NCBI GenBank assembly: GCA_947459055.1
Contig: CANHCG010000028.1
Location: 1 to 11,383, forward strand
Reading direction: 5' to 3'
DNA: 11,383 nt
Source of the DNA: Cytophagaceae bacterium
GTDB taxonomy: Bacteria > Bacteroidota > Bacteroidia > Cytophagales > Spirosomataceae
The notes beneath the pieces were generated by a model that was not told the DNA's origin, did not search any database, and was given only the letters and a program-made list of their open reading frames with translations. Positions 1 to 7,593 of the stretch are shown piece after piece; the stretch's first letter is position 1, and the number at the start of each line of letters is the position of its first letter. A program made the translations under genes and the position numbers.

Positions 1-169
1 TCCATTGGGCCACATCTTTACGCTGTTCAGCTAAATAGTGACAATAAGCAATCACTTGATGATGATAGGTAAATTGGTTATCCTATTGGATCCCAATTTA
101 CCTATCATCATCAAGTGATTGCTTATTGTCACTATTTAGCTGAACAGCGTAAAGATGTGGCCCAATGGA
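1..169. repeat. Perfect 77-bp inverted repeat with 15-nt loop (probable fold-back chimera at contig end)
   Basis: Positions 1-77 are the exact reverse complement of 93-169: base i pairs with base 170-i without a mismatch until position 78. The loop is 78-92. The right arm reads in frame as conserved N-terminal sequence of the M14 peptidase gene that follows, so it is the genuine copy. The left arm is only its antisense copy and encodes nothing sensible. A long perfect palindrome that starts at the very first base and lies inside a conserved coding region is what template-switch chimeras look like, for example from multiple displacement amplification or hairpin library ends. A real genomic hairpin is possible but much less likely. 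Confidence 0.9.
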
Positions 170-2484
170 TTTCCTACGGAAAAACAAATGAAGATCGTGA
201 ATTAGGTCAAATGATTATTACTTCTCCAGCTCTTAGGGATTCCCTCGAAATTTATAAAAAATGGCATCAAGAGGTTATTCAGGGTCGAATTGCTTATCAA
301 AGTGTTCAAAGTAAATTGCCTGTAATTATCAATTTGTCTTTTAATGTTCATGGCAATGAGGCGGCAGGCACGGAGGCTGCTTTAGAAACCTTATTCTATT
401 TATTGGGTCCTTCATCTGATTTCCAACAAGCCTCCAAAAATAAACGATACATAATTTTAATTGATCCTTGTATTAATCCTGATGGTCGGGAAGCCTACGT
501 GACACAATTTCGTCGACGTAATTTTATTCCCCTCGGAAACTCAGATCCGTTCGATCAAGAGCATTTCGAAGGTCAAATCAGTGGTCGTTATAATCATTAT
601 TTCTTTGATTTAAATCGGGATTGGGTTTGGCAAACGCAGAAAGAGACAAAACAGCGCTTACGTTTTTTTCAAGCTTGGTTACCCATGTTTCACGCAGATT
701 TTCATGAACAGAGTTACCAACATTCCTATTATTTCCCACCCGCCGCCAAACCTTATTTAAAGTATTTGTCCAGTGAAACGAAGGCCCTGCAAGAGCAAAT
801 TGGAAAATCATTTGCGCAAGTATTTGATCAAGAAAAATGGCCGTATTTCACATCCGAAGTATATGATTTATTATATCCAGGTTATGGGGATACTTATCCT
901 ATTTTAAATGGGGCATTAGCCATGACCTTGGAACAAGGAGGTATTCGCGGCGGATTGCAGGCAAAAAAATCAAATGGAGATACCATTTCTTTGAAAGAAC
1001 GAGTAAAACATCATTTTTATATAGCCAAAAATATCATTACCTGGTCCTTGGTAAACAAAGAATCACTTAAGTCTGCTTTTTATGGTAATCACGAACAAGC
1101 GCGTAACCTTCCCAAAAATGAATTTAAATCATATGTGATACCTGCTAAACAAATTGAGAAGGCAAAAGACTTACTTTCATTGCTCAAACAAAATCGGGTC
1201 ATTTATGGACTTGCCAACAAATCCCTGACTACATCAGCCTATTCATATAAAGAAGATCGAGTTCTTATTAATCAGAAAATAGAAAAGAATGATTTGGTTA
1301 TTTCGGCTTATCAGTCGGCGAGTCCCATGATTCAAACCTTATTAGATCCACAAATTGCACTTGAGGATTCGGTGACTTACGACATTACCGCATGGAATTT
1401 ATTTAAATTACATGGCATTGAGGCATTGGGTTTAAAGGAAAGAATAGAACCTAAAGAAGATGTTCTTTCGTCAAACCAGGGTACCATCACTTGGAATGAA
1501 CAATCGAAAGGCGTCTTTTTAACCCCTGTGGCCGGTTCATTTGATTTTGCTATAATTCAACAAGCACAAGCGCTAGGAATTCCAATCGTATTTAACGACA
1601 AGGCAGTCGTGGTAGAAGAAAAAACGATTCCTCAAGGAACGTTATTTTTCCTGAAAAATGATAAAAATGTTTCATCATTTCAAACGTGGTTTACCAATCA
1701 AGTGGCCAAATATCCCAAAATTACCCAATTTACCACGTATCGGTTTCAAGGGGCGGATCTAGGTTCGGAGCATTTTAAATACCTAAAAAGAATGAATGTA
1801 GCCATACTAACAGATGCGGCGGTTGATGTGAATTCTCTCGGCGAATTATTACATTACCTACAAGTGAAATTAGGTATCCAACCTTCTGTTATTCCTTTAA
1901 ATCAGATTTTTAAATCGGATTTGGCCAACTACACGCATCTTATTTTTCCAAATGGAACCTATTCTACTTTAAACAATTCATCTCAGGTTTTATTAAATGA
2001 TTGGGTTCAGAAAGGTGGGCTTAGTATTTTAATGGAAGACGCAAAGGATTTAGTAGATACGAAATCAAGGGAAGAAGAATTTAAGGCAAAAAAAGATACG
2101 CTTGCTAAAGAAATACCTTATGCTGATCGAGAGCGAATGGAAATTTCAAATACGCTGAGTGGGAATATGGTTCAGGCAAATGTTGAAAATTCACATCCTT
2201 TTATGTTTCGTTTGCCGTCTCAACTATATTTTTTAAACCAAGCCACAGCATTGTATTCAGTGGATAAAGCTTGGAATTCCTTACTTAAAACTGGTACTAA
2301 TCCTAAATATTTAGGTTTCTTAGGTGCTAATTTTGTTAAATTATTACCTTCTAGTAGTTTTTTTGCAGTCAAAGAAAAAGGCAAAGGAAAGTTTGTTTGG
2401 TTCGGATTTAATCCATTATTTAGGGCTATTCCTTCAGAAGCTAATACTATTTTAGACAATTGTTTACTTTACTCATCTTATTAA
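79..2484 (+). CDS. M14 family zinc carboxypeptidase-like metallopeptidase with C-terminal GATase1-like domain, 5'-truncated
   Basis: Predicted exported zinc metallopeptidase of the M14 (carboxypeptidase A) fold. Residues are numbered from the GTG at 115. The zinc-binding HxxE is H79/E82 in NVHGNEAAG, the third zinc ligand is H197 in ADFHEQS, the substrate-binding Asn-Arg pair is N167/R168 in DLNRDW, and the catalytic glutamate is E273 in MTLEQGG. The catalytic set is therefore complete. From about residue 557 to 645 there is an alpha/beta segment (NVAILTDAAVD, HLIFPNG, GGLSILMED) resembling the non-catalytic GATase1-like domain found at the C-terminus of large Bacteroidota M14 proteins; it contains no cysteine. 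The frame stays open and family-like upstream of the GTG, reading YPIGSQFTYHHQV from position 79. GTG115 is therefore an internal valine, and the true start with its signal peptide is lost at the fold-back end. The stop codon directly abuts the fucosidase ATG, implying co-transcription. The substrate (peptide, or peptidoglycan peptide) is not determined. Confidence 0.88.
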   Translation, partial: YPIGSQFTYHHQVIAYCHYLAEQRKDVAQWISYGKTNEDRELGQMIITSPALRDSLEIYKKWHQEVIQGRIAYQSVQSKLPVIINLSFNVHGNEAAGTEAALETLFYLLGPSSDFQQASKNKRYIILIDPCINPDGREAYVTQFRRRNFIPLGNSDPFDQEHFEGQISGRYNHYFFDLNRDWVWQTQKETKQRLRFFQAWLPMFHADFHEQSYQHSYYFPPAAKPYLKYLSSETKALQEQIGKSFAQVFDQEKWPYFTSEVYDLLYPGYGDTYPILNGALAMTLEQGGIRGGLQAKKSNGDTISLKERVKHHFYIAKNIITWSLVNKESLKSAFYGNHEQARNLPKNEFKSYVIPAKQIEKAKDLLSLLKQNRVIYGLANKSLTTSAYSYKEDRVLINQKIEKNDLVISAYQSASPMIQTLLDPQIALEDSVTYDITAWNLFKLHGIEALGLKERIEPKEDVLSSNQGTITWNEQSKGVFLTPVAGSFDFAIIQQAQALGIPIVFNDKAVVVEEKTIPQGTLFFLKNDKNVSSFQTWFTNQVAKYPKITQFTTYRFQGADLGSEHFKYLKRMNVAILTDAAVDVNSLGELLHYLQVKLGIQPSVIPLNQIFKSDLANYTHLIFPNGTYSTLNNSSQVLLNDWVQKGGLSILMEDAKDLVDTKSREEEFKAKKDTLAKEIPYADRERMEISNTLSGNMVQANVENSHPFMFRLPSQLYFLNQATALYSVDKAWNSLLKTGTNPKYLGFLGANFVKLLPSSSFFAVKEKGKGKFVWFGFNPLFRAIPSEANTILDNCLLYSSY

Positions 2485-3909
2485 ATGATAAAATATCTTA
2501 GCCTCCTTATTCTTTGTTCAGTTTCTTTATTTGGACAGGAAATTAAACCAATTTTGCCTCTACCCTCCGCAAAGCAATTGACCTGGCAATCACTGGAATA
2601 TTATGGTTTTGTGCATTTCAATATGAATACCTTCACTGATGCAGAATGGGGTGAAGGGAAAGAGAATCCTAATACATTTAACCCAACGGATTTGGATTGC
2701 GAACAATGGGCTCGCATTGCCAAAAAAGCTGGTATGAAAGGACTTATTTTGACAGCCAAACACCATGATGGATTTGCCTTATATCCTAGTAAATATACAA
2801 AGCATAGCGTAGCAAATTCATTATGGAAAAATGGTAAAGGAGATGTAGTTCGTGATTTATCAAATGCTTGTAAGAAATATGGCTTGAAATTAGGTATCTA
2901 TTTATCTCCTTGGGATCGTTACCACCCAGATTATGGAACGGATGCGTATAACCAAGTATATGCGAATATGCAAAAGGAATTATTAACTCAATACGGACCA
3001 ATTTTTGAGTTTTGGTATGATGGCGCTAACGGAGAAGGTCCAAATGGGAAAAAACAAGTGTATGATTGGCCTTTGTTTCATGCTATGGTAGAAAAATATC
3101 AGCCACAGGCGGTACAATTTTCGGATTCAGGACCTGATATTCGTTGGGTCGGTAATGAGCGCGGTTACGCTTATGACAAAACTTGGAGCCCGATCAACCG
3201 GGATGAGATTTATCCAGGTTATCCTAAATTTGATGCTTATAAAAATGGCCAGGAAAATGGTTCTCATTGGGTAGCTCCTGAAGTAGATGTTTCAATTCGA
3301 CCGGGTTGGTATTATCATAAAGATCAAGACAATAAGGTCAAAACACCAGATTCTTTGATGAAAATTTATGTGGCTTCTGTTGGAAGAAATTCAAATCTAT
3401 TATTAAATATTCCTGTTGATCGTCGGGGCTTAATTCATGAGAACGATTCTGCTTCCATGATGGGTTTTGCGGCTATTCGAAAAATAGGTCTTCAGAATTT
3501 ATTACCTAAATCAACGCAAATCATGTCATCAACTGCAGTAAATGGGCATTTTTCGCAATTAATAAATCATCCAATTAAAGGAGCTTATTGGGCCGCGAAA
3601 GAAACAGATGCTACACCATATTTATTGTTATCCTTAAAACAGCCGTTGTTAATGAATGCCTTGGTACTTCAGGAGCCGATAGCGATGGGTCAACGAATCA
3701 AAAAATTTCACGTCGAGATCACCAATACCTTAGGAGAGATAGAACGTATTAACCTGCAAACCATTGGAAATAAACGAATTATACCCTTTAAACAAAGAAA
3801 GGTGAGTTCGATTAAAATCACTTTTGATGAATCACGTGGGCAGGTGCTGATTTCTAATTTGGAATTATTGAATCTTATTTCAACACGTAACGAACCGCTT
3901 TACCAGTAA
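2485..3909 (+). CDS. Secreted alpha-L-fucosidase, GH29 family
   Basis: Predicted retaining exo-fucosidase that releases alpha-L-fucose from glycans, exported to the periplasm or cell surface. Residues 1-18 form a signal peptide (hydrophobic core LSLLILCSVSLFG, cleavage near FGQ/EIK; C11 is not in a proper lipobox). The GH29 barrel covers about 30-335. It has YGFVHFNMNTFTDAEWG at 40-56, LTAKHHDGFALYPS at 89-102, GIYLSPWDR at 137-145, and the nucleophile motif FWYDGANG with D179. E225 in RWVGNERG lies at the spacing expected for the acid/base residue of the GH29-B type. The conserved PEVDVSIRPGW block is at 265-275. Residues about 340-465 form a beta-sandwich tail like those of other GH29 enzymes. 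Length (474 aa) is normal. The ATG follows the upstream TAA with no gap, so it probably depends on the peptidase transcript. The 3' end overlaps the convergent lipoprotein gene by 35 bp. Subfamily and linkage preference are inferred, not shown. Confidence 0.93.
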   Translation: MIKYLSLLILCSVSLFGQEIKPILPLPSAKQLTWQSLEYYGFVHFNMNTFTDAEWGEGKENPNTFNPTDLDCEQWARIAKKAGMKGLILTAKHHDGFALYPSKYTKHSVANSLWKNGKGDVVRDLSNACKKYGLKLGIYLSPWDRYHPDYGTDAYNQVYANMQKELLTQYGPIFEFWYDGANGEGPNGKKQVYDWPLFHAMVEKYQPQAVQFSDSGPDIRWVGNERGYAYDKTWSPINRDEIYPGYPKFDAYKNGQENGSHWVAPEVDVSIRPGWYYHKDQDNKVKTPDSLMKIYVASVGRNSNLLLNIPVDRRGLIHENDSASMMGFAAIRKIGLQNLLPKSTQIMSSTAVNGHFSQLINHPIKGAYWAAKETDATPYLLLSLKQPLLMNALVLQEPIAMGQRIKKFHVEITNTLGEIERINLQTIGNKRIIPFKQRKVSSIKITFDESRGQVLISNLELLNLISTRNEPLYQ

Positions 3910-4324
3910 ATGTAAAGCCATTTGCTTTCTGCGTACTGTATACTTGATATTTTACATCAATAAGTGCGCCCGCTCCCAAATCGATGGCTTTTTCAACCAT
4001 TTGATTTAAAATTTCCTGTTTCTTCAACTGGTGATTTCCACGGTTAAGCATTTTTCCATTCACTAGTTGATTTTCCTCCAATGGACTTTCGCCCGACATC
4101 GTGATCGATTCGATTAGCTCAAAAGATTGTTTTGGTTTTTCAGTAAAATACAAAACATCAATCTCGTATTTTTTAGGGATTTCAAAACCTAACCCATCTT
4201 TACGCTCGTAAGAACCATCCTTAAAGTTAGGGTTGTAATAGCTTGTCGGCTGAAGATTTTTTCCGCACGAAAGTAAAGCAATCATGGCCAATAGGCCGAC
4301 AATCCTAGATGGATTCTGAATCAT
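3875..4324 (-). CDS. Small lipoprotein, YbjQ-like C-terminal region (tentative), function unknown
   Basis: A 149-residue predicted lipoprotein of unknown function. The N-terminus has an Arg-containing n-region, a short hydrophobic stretch (IVGLLAMIALL) and a lipobox LLSC with the lipidated cysteine at C20, so it should be membrane-anchored. The mature part begins with a polar Asn/Tyr-rich linker. It continues with a short strand-rich part (YEIDVLYFTEKP) and ends with a helix-strand pattern, MVEKAIDLGAGALIDVKYQV then GFTFTGKAVRYVLK. That last pattern recalls YbjQ/DUF4156-type proteins (helix ending in LGANAVVGV, then a strand ending in GTAVRV), but I assign this only tentatively. The start overlaps the end of the upstream Dabb gene by 20 bp, so translation is probably coupled and it is the last gene of the ligA unit. 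Its 3' end overlaps the fucosidase gene by 35 bp tail-to-tail. Confidence 0.75.
   Translation of the reverse strand: MIQNPSRIVGLLAMIALLSCGKNLQPTSYYNPNFKDGSYERKDGLGFEIPKKYEIDVLYFTEKPKQSFELIESITMSGESPLEENQLVNGKMLNRGNHQLKKQEILNQMVEKAIDLGAGALIDVKYQVYSTQKANGFTFTGKAVRYVLK
3897..3918. terminator. Small hairpin at the convergent gene ends (possible weak bidirectional terminator)
   Basis: GCTTTAC (3897-3903) and GTAAAGC (3912-3918) form a perfect 7-bp inverted repeat with an 8-nt loop that spans the fucosidase stop codon. It is placed where transcripts from the two convergent units meet. The stem is short, has no following T-tract on either strand, and lies inside the lipoprotein coding sequence, so the terminator reading is tentative. 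Confidence 0.2.
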
Positions 4325-4607
4325 AGATTAAGACTTTATCCCATAAATGGGCGCAATTTTTGATAAATTCAAGATGAACTGGGGCAATTTGATAATAATC
4401 ATGCCCTGCTTCATCTGCAAAGGTGGTTAACAAACAATAATCGTATGAACGATCAATAACTGGGCGGTCTGTACCTGCCGGTTTTCCTACATTAAAGTGA
4501 ACGACTGTTTCTATGGTACCTAACGAACTTACGCCCGCTTCAAATAATTTAATATCAGCTTCGCTTAAGCCTTTTTTTAACCAAAAATTTACTACGTGTA
4601 CAAACAT
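4305..4607 (-). CDS. Dabb (stress-responsive alpha/beta-barrel) domain protein
   Basis: A 100-residue single-domain cytoplasmic protein. It matches the Dabb ferredoxin-like fold: an opening strand with histidine (FVHVVNFWLK), a helix (SEADIKLFEAGVSSL), the strand and loop VVHFNVGKPAGTDRPV, the strand SYDYCLLTTFADE, and the closing block YQIAPVHLEFIKNCAHLW. Length is typical. Dabb proteins usually form dimers with a barrel-like interface; biochemical roles are known for only a few, so no reaction can be given here. It starts 3 nt after the dapA stop codon and overlaps the lipoprotein start by 20 bp, placing it inside the ligA-dapA transcription unit. There is no signal peptide. Confidence 0.88.
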   Translation of the reverse strand: MFVHVVNFWLKKGLSEADIKLFEAGVSSLGTIETVVHFNVGKPAGTDRPVIDRSYDYCLLTTFADEAGHDYYQIAPVHLEFIKNCAHLWDKVLIYDSESI

Positions 4608-4610
4608 GAT

Positions 4611-5510
4611 TTAATTGTTTAATTGTTCTTGTTGGCTTATCGCCGCTAATTTCTCGCCCAATTCTTTCGAAGCAGATGCTAAGGGCATACGTACTTGACT
4701 ATTCATTAATCCTATATTTTCAAGAATTTTCTTTACCCCAACTGGATTTCCTTCTTCATATAAAAAAGGGTCGATGGTTAAAAATGCACCTAATGATTTT
4801 TGTGCTTTTTTGAAATCTCCAGCGAGTGCTGCATGAATCATTTCGGTGAATTGTGATGGGTAGGCATTGGCTATAACTGACATAACCCCTACTCCTCCTA
4901 TGGAAATAATGGGTACGGCTTGCACATCATCACCTGAGATTAACAAAAAATCTGCTGGTTTATGATAAGCAATTTCCATGCATTGTTCGATTACGCAAGA
5001 TGCTTCTTTTACCCCAATAATATTTTCATGTTCGGCCAGCTTTAAAATAGTACTTGCCGACATATTAATACCCGTTCTACCTGGGATATTATACATGATA
5101 ACAGGCACTGGAGAGGCATCCGCCACTGCTTGATAATGGGCTATAACGCCCCTTGCACTTGGTTTATTGTAATAAGGACAAACAGAAAGAATCGCATCGA
5201 TTCCACTGAAATTTGTCTCCTTAATCTGCTTAACTAGGTTTTCTGTATTATTTCCCCCTAAGCCATAAACGATGGGTAGGTTTTTTTGATTAGCCTCTTG
5301 TATAGTGGCTACAATTCGTTTTTTTTCATCTGCTGTGGTGGTTACGGATTCACCGGTGGTTCCTTGTACCACTAAATAATCCACACCGCCGTTGGATACA
5401 TGTTGAACCAATCGTGTTAAACCTGCATAGTCGATGGAATAATCGGCTAACATAGGTGTAACTAGTGCGGGGGCAACTCCGTGAAATTTGGGTAATCGGT
5501 TATTCTGCAT
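4611..5510 (-). CDS. dapA: 4-Hydroxy-tetrahydrodipicolinate synthase (DapA)
   Basis: Cytoplasmic aldolase-type enzyme that condenses pyruvate with aspartate semialdehyde, the committed step to diaminopimelate (peptidoglycan) and lysine. The 299-residue TIM barrel has every hallmark at a constant +7 offset from the E. coli numbering: T51/T52 in GTTGES, Y114 in PYYNKP, Y140 in MYNIPGRTG, R145 from the same motif, and the Schiff-base lysine K168 in IGVKEA. The glycine-rich SIGGVGVMSV segment (203-212) follows SGDD. These motifs favour DapA over N-acetylneuraminate lyase or other aldolases of the superfamily. It starts 3 nt after the ligA stop and ends 3 nt before the Dabb start, so it sits within a compact operon and has no room for its own promoter. 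Confidence 0.96.
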   Translation of the reverse strand: MQNNRLPKFHGVAPALVTPMLADYSIDYAGLTRLVQHVSNGGVDYLVVQGTTGESVTTTADEKKRIVATIQEANQKNLPIVYGLGGNNTENLVKQIKETNFSGIDAILSVCPYYNKPSARGVIAHYQAVADASPVPVIMYNIPGRTGINMSASTILKLAEHENIIGVKEASCVIEQCMEIAYHKPADFLLISGDDVQAVPIISIGGVGVMSVIANAYPSQFTEMIHAALAGDFKKAQKSLGAFLTIDPFLYEEGNPVGVKKILENIGLMNSQVRMPLASASKELGEKLAAISQQEQLNN

Positions 5511-5513
5511 ACG

Positions 5514-7514
5514 TTAATTCAGCATTTGAAGAAATTCGTCTTCACTAATCATTTTAATGGATAATTGTTTTGCTTTTTCTAGTTTCGTCGGACCCATTTG
5601 GTCCCCGGCAACTAAATAATCCAATTTCGCGGAAATGCTTGAGACTACCTTTCCACCATGGGCTATTATTTTTGCTTTCAATTCGTCTCGTTCGAAATTC
5701 TTGAAAACCCCCGAAATTACAAAACTTTTGCCTACTAAATGGGTTCCTTCGAGAACTATTTCCGTAATTTCTTCAGATAATTGAACACCTGCTGCCTTAA
5801 GTCTTGATAAGGTATTTTGATTCGCTTCTTTAGATAAATAATCTAATACACTTATCGCGATTCGTTCCCCTATTTCAGGGACAGCTATCAAATCTTCGAA
5901 GCTTGCTTGTTGTAAATTTTCAATTGAATGAAATTGTAACACTAATTTTTCAGCGATCGTTGCGCCTACATGACGAATTCCTAAACCAAATAACACCTGT
6001 CTAAACGGTATACTTTTTGATTTTTCGATAGCTGACAAGATATTTTGAATTGATTTGGCCTGAAATCCTTCGAGTCCGATGAAATTTTCAGCCTTTACAT
6101 CATACAGGTCCGCGATTTCACAAACGATTCCTTTTTCAAATAATAGATCGATGGTTTCAGTTCCTAAATTTTCAATGTTTAATGCCTTTCGTTGGATGAA
6201 ATGCTCAATTTTACCTTTTATTTGTGGAGGACAAATGGAATCATTTAAACAATAATGATTGGCCTCGCCTTCTAATCTTTGTAAAGAACTCCCGCACGCG
6301 GGACAGTTTTTAGGAAAATCAAACAAGGAACTTTCCCCTTTTCTTGCTACTACATCTACACCAGTGATTTTCGGAATGATTTCCCCTCCTTTTTCTATAA
6401 ATACTTGATCTCCATGTCGCAGATCGAGCCGTTCCATTTCATTTGCATTATGAATGGATGCTCGTTTGATGACTGTTCCGGCTAAATAAACAGGCTTTAA
6501 ATTGGCAACGGGAGTGATATTTCCAGTTCGACCTACTTGAAAATCAATGCTTTCAATTGCTGTTTTGGCTATTTCAGAAGGATATTTAAAGGAAATGGCC
6601 CAGCGAGGAGATTTGGCGGTGTAACCTAAACGTTCTTGTTGGCCAAAATCATTTATTTTTATCACAATCCCATCAGTATGCAAAGGTAGTTCATGCCTCT
6701 TTTCAGCCCAGTCTGCGATATAGGTTAATACCTCAGCAATGTTTTGGCATTTTCGCCAAGTGGGTGAGACAGGGAATCCTTCCGAAGTTAGGTGGTTTAT
6801 ACTATCCTCGTGCGTCTGAAATGGATTCTCATTTCCTAAATAAGCATAAACGAAACATTCCATATTTCGTTTAGCTACTTCAGCGGAGTCTTGCATTTTA
6901 AATGTACCCGATGCCGCATTTCGGGGATTGGCTAATAGTGCTTCTCCTTTTCGGTTTTTTTCTTCATTGATTTGATTAAAGGAACTAATAGGCATATAAC
7001 CTTCACCTCTTAATTCAAATTCAGCGGGAAAAACCTTTGATTTAACTTGTAGTGGTAAAGATTTAATGGTTTTCACATTATTTGTTATATCATCTCCCCG
7101 GGTACCATCACCCCGTGTGACACCTTTGATTAACTTTCCATTCTGATACCAAAATGAGAGTGCCACACCATCAAATTTTAATTCGCAAATGTATTCAAAT
7201 GCCTCTTCGCCCAATGCTTTTTTAATTCGTTCATCAAATTCCTCTAAATCTTGAGCATTGTACGTATTTCCCAAGGAAAGCATGGGAAATTGGTGAGTAA
7301 CTGAGGCGAAGTTTTTGGTAATGGTGCCTCCTACTCGTTGTGTAGGACTATTGGGATTGGCAAATAAAGGATATTCGGATTCAAGTTTTTGAAGTTGTGC
7401 TAATAATTGATCGAAAGCCTGATCGGATATAAGGCTGGTGTTTTGTTGATAATAGGCCTCATTATACGCATTTAGCTGTTCAATCAGGGCATCCATCTGT
7501 TGTCTTACATCCAT
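5514..7514 (-). CDS. ligA: NAD-dependent DNA ligase LigA
   Basis: Seals nicks in duplex DNA during replication and repair, using NAD+ to adenylate its active-site lysine. The 666-residue protein has the full bacterial LigA architecture. Domain Ia (NAD-binding helices, about 1-65) includes the YYQQNTSLISDQAFDQL segment. The adenylation domain (about 70-315) has nucleophile K113 in ELKFDG, RGDGTRGDD at 134-142, ELRGE at 167-171, NPRNAASGT at 196-204 and DGIVIKI at 281-287. The OB fold is about 318-395. The zinc finger is C404/C407/C422/C428. Tandem helix-hairpin-helix repeats occupy about 435-585, and a C-terminal BRCT domain lies at about 586-666 (LVGKSFVISGVF). Length and all key residues are intact. 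It is the first gene of the leftward unit; its promoter should lie in the 79-bp gap shared with rpe, where I could not identify a convincing match. Confidence 0.98.
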   Translation of the reverse strand: MDVRQQMDALIEQLNAYNEAYYQQNTSLISDQAFDQLLAQLQKLESEYPLFANPNSPTQRVGGTITKNFASVTHQFPMLSLGNTYNAQDLEEFDERIKKALGEEAFEYICELKFDGVALSFWYQNGKLIKGVTRGDGTRGDDITNNVKTIKSLPLQVKSKVFPAEFELRGEGYMPISSFNQINEEKNRKGEALLANPRNAASGTFKMQDSAEVAKRNMECFVYAYLGNENPFQTHEDSINHLTSEGFPVSPTWRKCQNIAEVLTYIADWAEKRHELPLHTDGIVIKINDFGQQERLGYTAKSPRWAISFKYPSEIAKTAIESIDFQVGRTGNITPVANLKPVYLAGTVIKRASIHNANEMERLDLRHGDQVFIEKGGEIIPKITGVDVVARKGESSLFDFPKNCPACGSSLQRLEGEANHYCLNDSICPPQIKGKIEHFIQRKALNIENLGTETIDLLFEKGIVCEIADLYDVKAENFIGLEGFQAKSIQNILSAIEKSKSIPFRQVLFGLGIRHVGATIAEKLVLQFHSIENLQQASFEDLIAVPEIGERIAISVLDYLSKEANQNTLSRLKAAGVQLSEEITEIVLEGTHLVGKSFVISGVFKNFERDELKAKIIAHGGKVVSSISAKLDYLVAGDQMGPTKLEKAKQLSIKMISEDEFLQMLN

Positions 7515-7581
7515 ACGAAAAAATTATCTTATAAAGTTAAACGGAATCTAGGTAGAAATAAACCTTAGCAAATAATTTTCA

Positions 7582-7589
7582 TACCTTTG
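7582..7589 (+). promoter_or_regulatory. Bacteroidota -7 promoter box (TACCTTTG) for rpe
   Basis: TACCTTTG matches the Bacteroidota sigma-factor -7 consensus TAnnTTTG exactly and ends 4 nt before the rpe ATG. No TTG-type -33 element is visible at the usual 19-21 nt upstream spacing (around 7559-7563), so the match rests on the -7 box alone. Transcription would begin within a few bases of the start codon, giving a leaderless or nearly leaderless mRNA. The rest of the 79-bp divergent gap is AT-rich with no hairpin or riboswitch that I can see. Confidence 0.5.
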
Positions 7590-7593
7590 CAAG

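Noticed and set aside
1..169. The terminal palindrome as a transposon end, attachment site or regulatory hairpin
   Set aside because: The arms are peptidase coding sequence and its exact antisense copy; there is no transposase, target duplication or conserved element, and it starts at the first base.
578..811. Antisense open frame inside the M14 gene, and similar ones at 2220-2459, 2786-3001, 9473-9682 and 9592-10041
   Set aside because: Each lies opposite a gene with clear family motifs, has no recognisable domain, and has low-complexity or unlikely composition.
4611..5510. Annotation of the dapA gene as N-acetylneuraminate lyase
   Set aside because: The GTTGES motif and all DapA active-site residues at a constant offset from the E. 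coli enzyme favour DapA, and no sialic-acid genes are nearby.
7515..7581. Candidate ligA -7 boxes on the minus strand (TAACTTTA, TAATTTTT)
   Set aside because: Each deviates from TAnnTTTG and has no properly spaced TTG element; such near matches are expected by chance in AT-rich DNA.
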